Notes: generated by a model from the letters alone, not told the origin. DNA of 64,000 bases from Asterias amurensis (GCF_032118995.1 NC_092657.1:9549391-9613390); one strand, 5' to 3'. Shown: positions 23,817 to 36,070, numbered from the stretch's first letter. A program made the numbers and translations.

Positions 23817-24652
23817 GGTTCCAACTGACTGGTAATTAACTGTTTCCTCCAAATGGTTTCAACTGGTCCCTGTCCATGAGAATAACCAGTTGTTAACTGG
23901 TCCCTTCAACTGGTTTCAACTAGTCCCGGTTCTTGAGAAAAACACTGGTTCCTTTAACTAGTTTCAACTGGTCCCTGTTAAGAATTTCCAACTGGTAACT
24001 GTTTCCTTCAGCTGGTTTCAACTGGTCCCTGTTCATGAGAATAACCAGTTGGCAACTGGTTCCTTCAACTGGTTTCAACTGGTCCCTGTTCTTTAGAAAA
24101 ACCAGTCGGTAACAGGTTCCTGTAACTAGTTTCAACTGGTACCTGTTAAAAATTCCCAACTGGTAACTGTTTCCTTCAACTGGTTTCAACTGGTCCCTGT
24201 TCATGAGAATAACCAGTTGGCAACTGGTTCCTTCAACTGGTTTCAACTGGTCCCTGTTCATGAGAATAACCAGTTGGCAACTGGTTCCTTCAACTGGTTT
24301 CAACTGGTCCCTGTTCTTGAGAAAAACCAGTTGGTAACAGGTTCCTTTAACTAGTTTCAACTGGTACCAGTTAAAAATTTCCAACTGGTAACTGTTTCCT
24401 TCAACTGGTCTCAACTGGTCCCTGTTCAATAAGAATTACCAGTTGGTAACTGGTTCCTTCAACTGGTTTGAACTGGTTCTGTTGACACAACAATAATTAC
24501 CAGTTGGCAACTACTTCCTTCAACTGGTTTCAACAGGTTATTTTGCAACCAGTTGAGCTACCAGTTGAATCCAACAGGTACCAGTTGGACACCAGTTAAA
24601 TCCAGTTGAAACCAGTTGAAACCAGTTGACTGTTTAACTGGTTTCAACTGGA
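23817..24652. repeat. AACTGGT minisatellite (copy 2)
   Basis: This is the counterpart of 12,975-13,810, with the same unit number and order but a few substitutions (for example GGTTGCAACTGG became GGTTTCAACTGG). Equal length in both copies argues that no slippage has happened since the duplication. Confidence 0.9.
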
Positions 24653-24737
24653 ATTTTCACCTGGGGTGTACTGACCATGTGATTTGTTTACATGTACACT
24701 ATGTACATTAAATGTAAAGGTATTGTGTTAAACTTAC

Positions 24738-25796
24738 ATGATCAGGTTCTGTTGGCATCATTGGTTCTCGAACAACACTGAAAGAGACATCTTTAGAGCG
24801 AGATCTCTTGCTACCATCCTCTGTGAACAGTTCAAATTGTGCTCAAATGGAATCCAGAGTCCTTAGCTGAGAGCAAGATCTCTCTGTGAAAGGTGTCTGC
24901 ATTTGCTCCTTGCTTAAAAGTGCAGTAAATGCAGCAGTACCTGGCTGAAATTAAAAAATTGTACACATTTCCAGAAAATATTAAACAACATTAAAATAGT
25001 GGTATACACATACACATGTTCATTGTATTGTACACAATTAATCTTACCATTACAGCCATTGATCCCACAAGGGTTGTTCAACAGCTCATAATCGCAAAGC
25101 ACAGTGGACGAATTGATCTTTCACTGAAATGGAAAAAATAAAATTGTTGTGATACTGACAATTTAAAGGGCATCTAAAATTGTCTCCAATAAACTAAAAT
25201 GTAAACATAATGTCAATATTTAGCGCCATTTTTTCGTCGACAGAAGGGCAATTTGTTCCATCATGGCAGGCATTGTGCGCTGAAGGTTCACAAGGGAATC
25301 GGTTCCTTCATAGCAAGCAAAGACGACAGTGTTCTCCAAGGAATTTGGCTTGTATACGTTGACGACTTGGAAACACATTTTAAATGAATTACCACCCTTA
25401 CCGCCTCCGACTTTCAGCCAAATTTCATTGTCAGGAATTAGACCATCATACCATGTGAGCAGTCTTTGGCTGGGTGAAGAAAAAGCAAAGTAAATTGAAA
25501 TATTTGTTGTGAAAACAAACTGTTTTTTACTAAGTCTAAGGATTGATGAAGGGGAATAAAAATTTCAAAAGTACCCTGTCAAGGCGATCAAGATAGTCTA
25601 AGATCATGCTGCTTAAGTTGTTCACATAAACAAAAGGAACATCTTTGGTTTCTAGACCATTCATCCCTTCTGCTGCAGAGCTGTTGATTAAACATTAACA
25701 AGCTCCCCACGAATGTTGTCCTTGAGAAGGCTGTCTCGTTTTTTTCTTAGCTGCCTCTCTGAACACAGCTTTACATTGCTTGAAGCTCCAATGTAT
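24738..25796 (-). pseudogene. Uncharacterised repeat-borne gene (copy 2)
   Basis: Exons correspond to 25,575-25,796, 25,220-25,469, 25,048-25,123 and 24,738-24,944. It is as in copy 1 but has one extra lesion: an A is missing from a short A run near 25,689 in the first exon, which shifts the frame. The last exon has the same in-frame TGA and one substitution that changes F to C. The family is not named. Confidence 0.5.
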
Positions 25797-28700
25797 CTAT
25801 AAGAAAGGATTTAAGACAATTTTCTTTTGCAAAGTTAGTGTAATTAAAGTATATTTATTAAGTGTATTTATTGTCACAAATCGATGACACTGATAAAGTC
25901 CATGTATTTAAATATATTTATTTATAATCTATTTATCCCGGACAAATAATGAAAGACTCATGACACAAGTGTTTGTTGTTCGCTGTCTAGCACGGACAGG
26001 GTCAAAATTTATTTCTCTCAATTTTACTCTTTCGTTCAACAGAAAACATTTCAACAATGAAAGGAGGCAGCCAACTCAAAAGGTTAAAACAAAAGTGGAC
26101 AAATGCCACTACACACAATCTTTACTCCAGTGATAATACTTGAGGAACTTCCTGATGTCTACCAGGAGTCTAAGAATTATTCAATTCAAATAAGTTCGCC
26201 GCGGACTTACAATACACATTGCATCCCAATAAACGGTTTTGGAAGTGTCTACTCCAAAGCACTGACTCCATCACACGGTGTCTATTACCGGTGAAGCCAA
26301 AGGGACCTGCAATAAAAACAAGCATGCACATGAGATTTAATGGCCGACACCTTAATTCTTGTCTCTTGTTATAAGTACACATGTATACATAATACATCAC
26401 CTGCTCCGAGCGTCTGCCGAAGCATTTCTCATAGGAGTCTACCTGAAAGAAACTATGAAATCAAGCTAATTATTAATATTTTATCATAATTTAAGTCAGT
26501 TTTTACAAACCACCTTTTCCCACATATCATTTAATCACTGTTAGCATTGTAACTATTTTGCAGAGAACAACCTTAATCCAGATATTTATGTATCATCGTC
26601 GAGGGTGATATTATCAATTGCTGATATAAATGTGTCTTTATTATGGGAGAGGTGGGTGGGGAGAAAAATTATTTTGACCCTCTCTATCCGTTGCCGAGAC
26701 AGAGAGTGAACTGCAACAATGCTTACCGGAAGCGTTATCGACCTATACACGCCGGTTGTGATTGGTCCTTCAAATTGATAGAACCTTTAAAACACGCATC
26801 ATGATTAGTCCAGACCGTGCGTCTCCAAAACAAGGAGACAATGAGGCCTAGCGGACCGGATCACTATTTGCCGTGGATAAATGAGTTTTTCTTCGATGCT
26901 CGAAATAAAACTTTATTATCCCGGACAAATAATGAAAGACTCATGACACAAAGTATTTGTTGTTCGCTGTCTAGCACGGACAGGGTCAAAATTTATTTCT
27001 CTCAATTTTACTCTTTCGTTTAACAGAAAACATTTCAACAATGAAAGGAGGCAGCCAACTCAAAAGGTTAAAACAAAAGTGGACAAAATGCCACCTACAC
27101 ACAATTCTTACCTCCAGTGATAATACTTGAGGAACTTCCTGATGTCTACCAGGAGTCTAAGAATTATTCAATTAAAATAAGTTCGCCGCGGACTTACAAT
27201 ACACATTGCATCCAATAAACGGTTTTGGAAGTGTCTACTCCAAAGCACTGACTCCACCACACGGTGTCTATTACCGGTGAAACCAAAGGGACCTGGCAAT
27301 AAAAACAAGCATGCACATGAGATTTAATGGCCGACACCTTAATTCTTGTCTCTTGTTATAAGTACACATGTATACATAATACATCACCTGCTCCGAGCGT
27401 CTGCCGAAGCATTTCTCATAGGAGTCTACCTGAAAGAAACTATGAATTCAAGCTAATTATTTATATGTTATCATAATTTAAGTCAGTTTTTACAAACCAC
27501 CAAACAAGTTGCTTGTCATGCAATGCGAGCAACTTAATAAATCCCCCTCCCCTTTTTATTACAAATAACTGGGGTTTAATTCATATTTCTTTATTTATCT
27601 TATTATTATTATGATTATTATTGTAACTATCCTTATATCCTTATTACAGTATTCTCTTCTGAATTTGAAGAATATTAATGCTTGTGATAGCGTTTGTCGG
27701 ATTACGTGGTAGCCAAATTCTGATTGACTTGAATTGAATTGAATGGTTTATTTGTCATGTATTATACCAATAAATGAAATTTGCAATCCCTTTCTACAGC
27801 AACATATAAAATATTAAAAGGACGAGTGCCGTCCCATTTGTATATGGGCTTATCTTCTACTCTTAGATTTGTTCTATTAAGGACACTTGAGTGGTTGATA
27901 ACATGAACGTTTGATGTTATTTCTTCTCTACAGAGCTTGTGAGCTATCTTATTTATATTTCTCGTGGCTGCTAGCCCTGCCCCTGTTCATCCTTATCACA
28001 GCCATAAACACAATGCATGTACATGTACTTCACTTAAACGCTCTAAAACTGCCAGAAACTCAAGCAGAGTATTTTGCCTTTTGCTGTATCGCTTTTCCCG
28101 ATACAGATGACAAACTACGGTCAGGGATTAAAAAACCAGAGATAAAAACTTGAAAAATGCAAAACTCTGGAAAAACCCTCGGCCACGGCTTAATAAGCCG
28201 CCTGGAACACATACATGCTGATGTCCACATTTGTTAACGCCTTTTGCGTGGTTTACTAAAAATAAATATCATCTTGTTAAAACAAAAAACGTGTCGAACG
28301 TCTATAAACTTTGTTTACCTGCTTTACTGCGTAACGCAGGTACAAACATTTCTTAATTTCATATGCGTATGCTACTCTGATCACAATATCTGACTAGTGT
28401 GAGCAAAAGCTGGCGGATACCCTTAATATTTTCTTTTACCCATTAATCTATATCCCATGTGGGACGCTTGAGGATGTTATTGGTCTCTATGTGGATAACA
28501 AGTGTCGTCGAGCCTGGTTTCTGTGCCTCAGCCTCTGTAACCGACTGTTCACTTCAGCACGCCTTGCCCCTGACAGACTGGACCCGATAGTGCGACCTCC
28601 CCCAGGTAGTTGGTCTCCATTCTTTCCCGCACTGGCTATGATCAAATCGCCCATTATCCACGTTGTCATTGATTCTGAAAATAATAAGAGAAAGAAACAC

Positions 28701-28935
28701 GGCAGCAACGAGAACATACTTTTTGATGCTGTATTTAGCACATGTTGGTTTGTTTGTTTTGCACACAATTAGCTAGTAAATCCAATAGGTCCTTTTTATT
28801 TGATGAAAGTGTTATATATACTTTCAGCATTCTACATGGTGTACCTGCGGAAGAACAAATTAAGTTAAATTAATTGATAAAGGCCTTTCCATTGTCCTAT
28901 CGGATTTGATGTCGTGATTATTAATTATTTCTGAA

Positions 28936-29489
28936 TTACAACATTCGGTTTGGTCTCACGTAAATTTGAAACGCGGAGGACTTCCATCGTCCCATTTCCT
29001 TACTTTCTTCTTCTGAGAAGCCATTCTGAGAAGCCATTGTGGCTGCTCCAATTCTGAAGCTATGTGAGCTATACCTTTCTGGAGGTAAACCTATCAAAAT
29101 AATTCCTTGTTTCAGTATGTGATTACATTGATATGTTGTCAATGGTTTCCAATTAAAGTGAAATAGCGGTCCCTGATAATTTGGCCTGATTTGTAGGAAA
29201 TCTGACATGGCTTTCACCGGGCAGACATCTAGATCACGTGCACTTTCTATTCTTAAATAGGAGGTTACGCCTATCTGATCGGTTTTTGAATATCTGATCC
29301 GTAACTGCATGAATGTTGTGTGTTCGGTTTTGATTGACACATCCTGTTGCCAATGTAAATGCTGCTCTCCGTAACATGTGTTCATAGTGTGATTTACAAA
29401 GGGATACCAGCACTCTTGTCAATTGCCTAAGTATATTCAACGTGATAGGATGCCTAATATCCTTATTTTGGGTTACCTCGCCTGCATCC
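28936..29489 (-). pseudogene. Tyrosine recombinase of Ngaro element (copy 2)
   Basis: It is identical in translation to the copy 1 remnant, with HSFRIGAAT and GRWKSSAFQIYVRP boxes present and the first arginine region lost by a frame change. Here the upstream side continues into a LINE-like insertion rather than the duplication junction. Confidence 0.8.
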
Positions 29490-29544
29490 CTCCATAATCT
29501 ACTTAATTATAAAACTATCTGATGGGTTTTTCCATCCCTGGGCT

Positions 29545-30398
29545 TTGTGCGTGAATGCTATAGCAGACATGTGAGCAGTTATTGTCGCTGATGAGTATCC
29601 TGATAATGACATGTTTGAAATATATAATATTAAGTCTTGCACTGAAGCTGGCCACACTGATCCCAAATTAGTAAATGCCTAAATGTTATGAAGGGTTCTA
29701 GACTGCTTGCATATGATTTCCATGTTGCTGGTGCTAACGCAGACTTAAATAAGCGATGGGCTTCCTTGTTCAGATGGTCTACAGGAATTGTGGTACGAGG
29801 GTGCCTATTCCTGCTGCGTCTGGTGCAATTTGTCGGAAACGCTCCATCTGGTACCGGGACAAAGTATCACCTTTATTATTCAGTTCTTATCAGATGCATG
29901 TATTCGAGTTACTCTTGTGTTCGGCTAGGGTGTGCCTTCAAGTATATGGATGTCTAGACTAAAAGGGGCTTTTACTAATAAAGTTCTTTATTTACATAGT
30001 TTTGACGGATTTTTCCTTTTTTCTTAATAGATTTGGTCACTTAAATTTTATTTTGCATTCTACTGGGATATTCTTTTACATTATTTATGTTTTTAGGAAA
30101 TTTTCTGTTTTTGTTTGTTATTAGTTTGTTGCACACTGTGCAAACTTCTCCAATTTTACACTCCTAAAAACTGGTTCTAATCTCACATACTTTACACTAT
30201 TTTTATGTTTCACCTATTTTATTACTCGTTTTATTACTTGTATTACACCAAGATGTGGGGAGGCAGGTCTATAGACCACAGTAATTATTTTGCTTTTGTT
30301 TCTCCTAGCCCATCTGGAATTTTTTTTTATTTTTTATTTTTTTGTGTATTGTCATGTATTGTTGAAATGGCTGAATAAATAGTAATAGTAATAATAAT
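29545..30398 (+). mobile_element. 5'-truncated LINE-like 3' end
   Basis: The right end reads GAATGGCTGAATAAATAGT-like sequence followed by a TAATAATAA tail, preceded by a T-rich segment and GTGGGGAGGCAGGTCTATAG. This is the form of a non-LTR retrotransposon 3' untranslated end. The left edge is uncertain and falls at or near the right breakpoint of the duplication. The frame at 29,688-29,957 is not recognised. It sits where the Ngaro reverse transcriptase should be. Confidence 0.45.
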
Positions 30399-30581
30399 GT
30401 CCATGCATTGATGGATGTTACGAATTGCTTTGGTTTATTACTTTTCTACACAATTTGACCCTCCTGGTTTACTGATAAAGCTATGCTTTGGGTTTCTTTA
30501 TTTTGCCAGTAGGGGGTCCCTTTTTTCTAACAATGTCACAAAAACTACGATCTACTACATGTACGTATTCTCCTTTGATAA

Positions 30582-31332
30582 TCATGGCTTTCCGCTTTGA
30601 TGTATACTTGTTCCAAGTAGGCTAAATGCTGATACTAGGGGTGTAAAACCTAACTGTTGTTGCTGGAGTAGCTTGTGAACAGGGATCCAAAAAGTGTCTG
30701 TGGTCTTGATCACTACTGGTTCAGTGACAATCGGCAAGTAATTGTTACTATTGAACGCCCATACTTGGGTTGCATTGTTACCACCTATACTATTGTGATT
30801 TTGGGTTGCATTGTTACCACTCATGATACTATTGTTATTGATTGAATGGCCATTGGTTCCTGATATCCCTAAGGGAATTCTCTCTACTTGAGGTTGATCG
30901 TTTGTCCCTGCATTATTACTACTACGATTACAACACTGTCATCAAAATAGTTATAGGAATAGTATTATTAGTTTCATCCACACTAAAATTACCTTCAATC
31001 CTGTTTGCTACCACTCTGGGCGCGGCACGTCGCTGGTCTTGTTGAACGGGCTGTGTCCCTGGTGACGGCCCTGGTTGCCGTCGCTGACCCGTTACCGGTT
31101 CAACCCACGGATGGTCTCGCCCTGGTTGTGCCCGTGGTTCTGGGTGGATATCTGCCGTCACCTGGTGTTCGTGCGTGCGTAGGTTGCGCACCGTAACTTG
31201 ATTAGCAGCCAAACGTTGAGTTGCACGGGTTTGTGCCCTTGTTTGTCGTCCATGGCCTTGCCCATCAGTGAGTGTTCGTGAGTTTGTCGACTGCGGTCCC
31301 TCATTTCGCTTCTGAGCCCGTTTTCTGCCCAT
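30582..31332 (-). pseudogene. Gag-like region of Ngaro element
   Basis: Two minus-strand frames follow A1: a basic, Q/R/P-rich N-terminus beginning MGRKRAQKRNEG (31,332) and, after a frame change, a segment ending DTFWIPVHKLLQQQQLGF. A basic, low-complexity first ORF directly after the left repeat is what Ngaro gag regions look like. No zinc knuckle is seen. The assignment rests on position more than on sequence. Confidence 0.45.
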
Positions 31333-31432
31333 AATTTACCTTGCTATTAAAGTAACTTAGGCTTACTGTCGAATATTTATGTAGTTTTTGAACCGCGATC
31401 GTACAATTCGAAAAATTCTGTAAGAGAAAATC

Positions 31433-31687
31433 GAGAAAAATTATTTTGACCCTCTCTTTCCGTTGCCGAGACAGAGAGTGAACTGCAACAATGCTTACCG
31501 AAGCGTTATTGACCTATACACGCCGGTTGTGATTGGTCCTTCAAATTGATAGAACCTTTAAAACACGCATCATGATTAGTCCAGACCGAGCGTCTCCAAA
31601 ACAAGGAGACAATGAGGCCTAGCGGACCGGATCACTATTTGCCGTGGATAAATGAGTTTTTCTTCGATGCTCGAAGAACTTTATTAT
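31433..31687. repeat. Ngaro split direct repeat A1
   Basis: It matches A2 (15,828-16,081 and 26,661-26,915) in the same orientation with a few substitutions. It marks the 5' terminus of the minus-strand element. Only one A1 exists in the window, on the outer side of copy 2. Confidence 0.8.
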
Positions 31688-31784
31688 TTCATATGTGTGG
31701 TCGTTTTATTTAATAATCTGTTGTATATATAATTTGAAATGAATCAATTTTTAAAAACAAATTTTAATCTTATTACACAAGTAC

Positions 31785-32656
31785 CTATAAATGAGCACAC
31801 CTACTAAGTTTCCGCAACTGCTCCCAAGCAAGATGGCAGTCCCTCATCATGCTGAGGGCCATTTCTGTGGTCACTGAAGCACACTTTGCATACTGAAGAA
31901 TTGTGGATGTCTCTTCATCTGTCAGTGCTTGTACCTCATCAGCTTGTTGTGTTTGAGTTGACCCTTGCTAACTGTTTCTCTGAACGTAGAAATCACAGCT
32001 GTACGTTGGCGTTCGTATGATTTGCATACACTGTCACTTGACTTTGATGGAATGGTGACTTTCTAGATATGAGCTGGCTGTGAAAACCCACTTAAAACAG
32101 TAACTTAGTATCAGACATGTAACCTTTGTGAGTTTCAAAAACTTTGCATGAAAAAAGTTCAATTGTGATGTTTTTAGAAGTGTAAATTTACTACACAAAT
32201 ATTCAATAAATATGTAAACAATTTATTCTGTAAATATTTTAAATTAGTTATACATTTTGTACATAGTATTATGCACTTTACAATTTGAAATTTGCTAAAG
32301 TGAGAAGAAATTCCAAAGTTGTCAATATAAAGCTAATGTAAATTGTATTGGTTTGTTTAACTTACCCGACCAGCTGTTTTAATTTGTGCTGTTCCAGTCT
32401 TTGCATTGTGAAGTTTCAGCCACACCAATTTGTCAGTAGCCTCTTCAATCTCTTGTGGTAAAGGGCTACCCACTTGATGCTTACTGGCTATCTCTTTCCG
32501 CAACTTGACAGCAGAAGATGGATTTAAGTTGCCATGTTGACTGTCGTTGTTGTGTGCTGTGTTAGGTTGTTTTGATGTACATTTATTGATGGTGGAGTGG
32601 GCCTTACATTCGTGATTTATAAATTTTGAAATTTGCCCAATACATAGTTCCCACAT
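31785..32656 (-). CDS. Two-exon gene of unknown function, frame broken once
   Basis: Exon 1 (32,366-32,656) starts at an ATG and ends CGG|GTAAGT in phase 0. Exon 2 (31,785-32,062) follows a TATCTAG acceptor. Exon 1 ends with a K/E-rich segment (PQEIEEATDKLVWLKLHNAK). Exon 2 reads SDSVCKSYERQRTAVISTF and then, after a one-base shift near an AGCAAGGG, an acidic helix-rich end with ILQYAKCASVTTEMALSMMR and WEQLRKL. The protein would be about 190 residues with no membrane segment. I do not recognise it. It is divergent from the ISL2EU-like transposase downstream and could be that element's second gene or a host gene. Confidence 0.45.
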
Positions 32657-32750
32657 GACGTCACAGCAACCACAGAAACGGCCCGCCGGCGAAATTTTTT
32701 TTCAAGGATGGTAAAGGCCAATAGATTTGCATACACGCTCCCATTGGCTG
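32656..32750 (-). promoter_or_regulatory. Promoter-like cluster: CRE, CCAAT boxes, octamer
   Basis: Upstream of the (-) strand ATG lie TGACGTCA (32,656-32,663, overlapping the start codon), CCAAT (32,718-32,722), the octamer ATTTGCAT (32,725-32,732) and ATTGG (32,743-32,747, CCAAT on the minus strand). This density of classical vertebrate-type promoter motifs within 95 bp is unlikely by chance. The direction of transcription is inferred from the gene beside it. Confidence 0.4.
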
Positions 32751-33429
32751 CCACGCACTTGGCGCTGAATTATTCATCAGTGGGAATTCAGCTATTGCCT
32801 TAGTTCACAACGACCAAGTGTGTGTGCACCATGTATGCACTGTATATTGCTCTATGGTGGTAACGTATTAATTATGGCTGCAATACATAAGAACACGTAA
32901 TGCAAGGTAACTTTGACATGGGTAAATTAAGGCTTTGTTTATTAAATTAAATGGCCACCACACCATGACCTTGCTTCAAAAATCTATTTGAAAAGAACAG
33001 GAGCACCACATTTAGCGGTTCTGTAATGCTGCCGGTTTTAGGAAGCTAAATTTCCATTGGAAGTTCATCTCATTCTGAGGTTAAATAGCTCTAAATGAAA
33101 AATCATTTTTAAAACCTTGTTGAACATACTTGGAGTTGGGGGCTGGCCCCATTTTGGGTGGTTATCTTTTTAAAATTATTAATTATGATTAATCTAACCC
33201 AAATTATTGCTATTATTGACAAAACAAATGTTTAATTTGTTTTTGGGGGAAGGATTTCTGTGTAGGTGAAATCCGGTGAGTTTGTGGTGGGAAGTTGCCT
33301 AAGTCCAATACCCAACCTGACCCGTAAGAGTTTGTTGTAAATGGGCGACTACTGCCCCTGTACCCTTTTCACTCGCCGGATAAATAAAATCCGCCAGCAT
33401 AGGGCTAGATTAGTTGGTAAAGTGCTGGC

Positions 33430-34751
33430 ATGTTAATCCGTAGGTCATTGTTTCAAATCCCACTCCATTCATTTGCTCTTTGTTCAACCCCAAATCATTG
33501 GATTAAAAACACATGGTTTTTTTTTTCTCCAACAGGCAAGCCATCTTATCTCCATGATTCAACAAGTCCTGATTGGGCACCTTGTATTAAACTCGGCTAT
33601 GAAACTTCACTTGCGAGTCCAACAAGACACCAACGTGCCGTAAGACGCCGTAAGCAGAAGATCGATGCAGAACAGAAATCATCCAAAGAAGATAAAGCAG
33701 AACCTGCAGCTAGCCATCGTGTCTGCAGTTTTCTTTTCTCAGGCAGCCTACGACCCTCCATGTCTACTACAAAGCAAAGTGAGTTATCACCTGAGATGCC
33801 CGATGAAGCCAATATGAGAAAGCTAATGACAGATGAAATAAGTCAACTAACCACTGATAATCAACTCTTGAGACAGCAAAACCTAGACAGTCAATTTACT
33901 CCCGAATCTTTCACTAATGACCACAAGGTCAAACATTACACCGGACTGGCCTCATTTACTGTTTTAATGGCAGTTTTCCAATTTTTGGAGCCTCAAATAA
34001 ATGAAAATGGAAGGTCTGCATTAACAAAGTTCCAGAAGGTTATTTTAGTATTAATGAAATTAAGGCTTAATTTGTCTGTGCAAGATCTTGCCTACAGGTT
34101 CTCTGTTTCTAAATCAACTGTTTCTAGAATATTTTTGAATACCATAGAGATGATGTACATCAAGATGAAAAACTTTATTTTTTGGCCTGAAAGAGAGGAT
34201 CTTAGAAAGACAATGCCAATAGAATTTCGGAAATACTTTGGGGTCAAGGTTGCAATAATAATTGATTGTTTTGAAGTGTTCATTGAAAGGCCATCTAATC
34301 TTAAAGCTCGTGCTTCCACATGGTCTTCTTACAAGCATCATAACACCATCACATTTCTTATAGGCATCACGCCACAAGGTGTTATATCATTTTTGTCAAG
34401 GGAAGAGCAAGTGATAATATATCACTGAAAGGTGCAACATTTTAGACAAATTGCTTCTTGCAGACTTGGTTTTAGCTGATCGAGGATTTGATATTCAGGA
34501 CAGTGTCGGTTTGAAGTGTGCAAGTAAAAATACCTGATTTTACAAGAGGGAAGGCACAATTAAATTCTATTGAAGTTGAACGAACCCGGAAAATAGCACA
34601 CTTGCGATTACACGTGGAACGAGTTATTGGGCTTCTTAGAAACAAATACACTATATTGCAAGGTACATTGCCAGTTGTTTACCTATTTTGTAGCAGTGAC
34701 GGTACTGCAATGGTGGAAAAAAATTGCAAAAGTTTGTTGTGCCTTGACTAA
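33430..34751 (+). pseudogene. ISL2EU/Harbinger-type (DDE_Tnp_4) transposase pseudogene
   Basis: A T8-10 tract and CTCCAACAG at 33,527-33,535 look like a 3' splice site, so the true exon probably starts at 33,536 with [16 protein letters not shown] rather than at the upstream ATG. It continues with a basic linker, then [20 protein letters not shown] (helix-turn-helix), [15 protein letters not shown] (first Asp), [13 protein letters not shown] (second Asp) and RLHVERVIG (Glu). This is the transposase of ISL2EU-like elements, normally preceded by a THAP zinc finger, which I cannot find. At least three frame changes (near 34,400, 34,445 and 34,520) break it. It is about family length otherwise. 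Confidence 0.8.
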
Positions 34752-35845
34752 TTTATGCGAGTCTGTTATACCACTTGACTAAACTATATTCCAGTAAGCA
34801 ACAGCAGGGCGTGAATTTGACACTGGACTGCAGCCACTGTGCCAGTGGTTTTAGTGTTGGGCCAGTAAACTCATGACCTGACAAGTCCTGGAGTCTTGTG
34901 TTTTTCAATTTAATAACAAATACATGTACCTCACTGTGTAATATCTTGAACAGAAACAAATTGTGTTCAAATGTTGACTTTAAGTCTGAAAAATACCTTT
35001 CAATTATATTAAGTAATGAAGTATACTTAAAATGCAAAAGGGCAGATGAGATAAATCTTCTTGTTCATGTCTTAGCACTCCATTACTCAAATTAAAATGC
35101 ATGTTGCCAGGACCTCAGAAGTTTTTTTCTCATTCTGATGCTGGTCTTGTTCAAACATTTCTGGTCCAGTAAATATTTTAGGCTAAATGTACAGGTCAAG
35201 CCTGCCGTCATGTGGATTTTTCGGCCAAAATTCAAGCAGTTTATTGGTTGAGAGTGAATATTTTCTCCTGGCTGCCTTTTACTAAGCCACATAATAAAAT
35301 AAGTTTATGTTTGGATGTATAGGCCTATTTAATTTGTTGTCAATGCCTAACATCATCATCATTCCACTGCAGTCAATATTGGTTTGGAGTCAACAAAATT
35401 AAGACACTAACAGCATAATTTCCTCTTCTCTTTGGATCCTGGGTTTAATCATCAAATAAACAATATACATTGAAATATTTTTAAATATTAGAAGGCAACA
35501 AAAAGTTTATCTTTTCATTCTCTTGTAAATTTCTCTTTAACAGGGTCATATCACAAAAGGCAATTTATACAGTTTACAGATAACCAACTGCACTGTGTGC
35601 AAAGGATTTCTCAAAAAAAATTGTTGGAAATTGTAATGTGAACATGTTCTTTTTTGAGATTACCTGGAAAACTTGAGGTTGCCTGTAAAATTGCCTCATG
35701 TGACATGGCCCTTAGGCTAATAGTAATACCCCTTCATTGTATCAACCCATGATCTAACTTTACCAAGACCATAGTTTATCAGACATTTTGTGCAAATTTT
35801 ACCGAAAGTTAAGTAAGCTTTCTGATTGAATGTTATCCAAATTAT
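34752..35845. other. No gene recognised
   Basis: The stretch is AT-rich and intergenic-looking downstream of the transposase, with scattered short frames on both strands, none coding-like. It contains the phrases GGGTCATATCACAAAAGGCAA and CACATGAGGCAA-like blocks that may be old repeats. Confidence 0.4.
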
Positions 35846-36070
35846 TTTGATCATCACCAAAGCTTCATCATACCTTTAATATATTTACTTATATGAATAA
35901 ATTAAGTAAACAAATAAAACAACATAGTATCTCCAAAAATGTAAAGTTAAATTATTTTGATAATCACCAAAGCTGTACCATACCTTTAATATATTTATTT
36001 ATTTGAATAAATTAAGTAGACATTTGTTAAATAAAAACATATAAAAACATATAATCTAAAAAATGTAAAG
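35846..36070. repeat. Two-copy tandem duplication (~110 bp)
   Basis: The block with TCACCAAAGCT, ATACCTTTAATATATTTA, GAATAAATTAAGTA and AAATGTAAAGT occurs twice in tandem (about 35,846-35,952 and 35,953-36,070), with the second copy slightly longer and diverged. Confidence 0.75.

Larger units (their letters stand above)
18713..29544. repeat. Large tandem direct duplication, copy 2
   Basis: This 10,832-bp copy follows copy 1 after the two bases GG. It is nearly identical, with three amino-acid differences in the long CACTA frame. A cluster of single-base indels between about 25,170 and 27,230 accounts for most of the length difference. It continues seamlessly into the rest of the Ngaro/LINE sequence at 29,545, so the right side of copy 2 is the original junction. 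Confidence 0.95.
25933..31687 (-). mobile_element. Ngaro-type retrotransposon, both termini preserved
   Basis: On the minus strand, 5' to 3', it holds A1 (31,433-31,687), a gag-like region (30,582-31,332), a LINE-like insertion, tyrosine recombinase (28,936-29,489), SGNH-like segment (28,487-28,768), B1 (26,916-27,501), A2 (26,661-26,915) and B2 (25,933-26,514). A1-ORFs-B1-A2-B2 is diagnostic of split-direct-repeat YR retrotransposons. No reverse transcriptase or RNase H motif was found, so the element is internally deleted and non-autonomous. A 146-bp spacer separates A2 from B2. Confidence 0.8.

Noticed and set aside
29688-29962. Two overlapping plus-strand frames in the LINE-like segment
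   Set aside because: Neither resembles a reverse transcriptase or endonuclease. The segment is a 3' end where coding is not expected.
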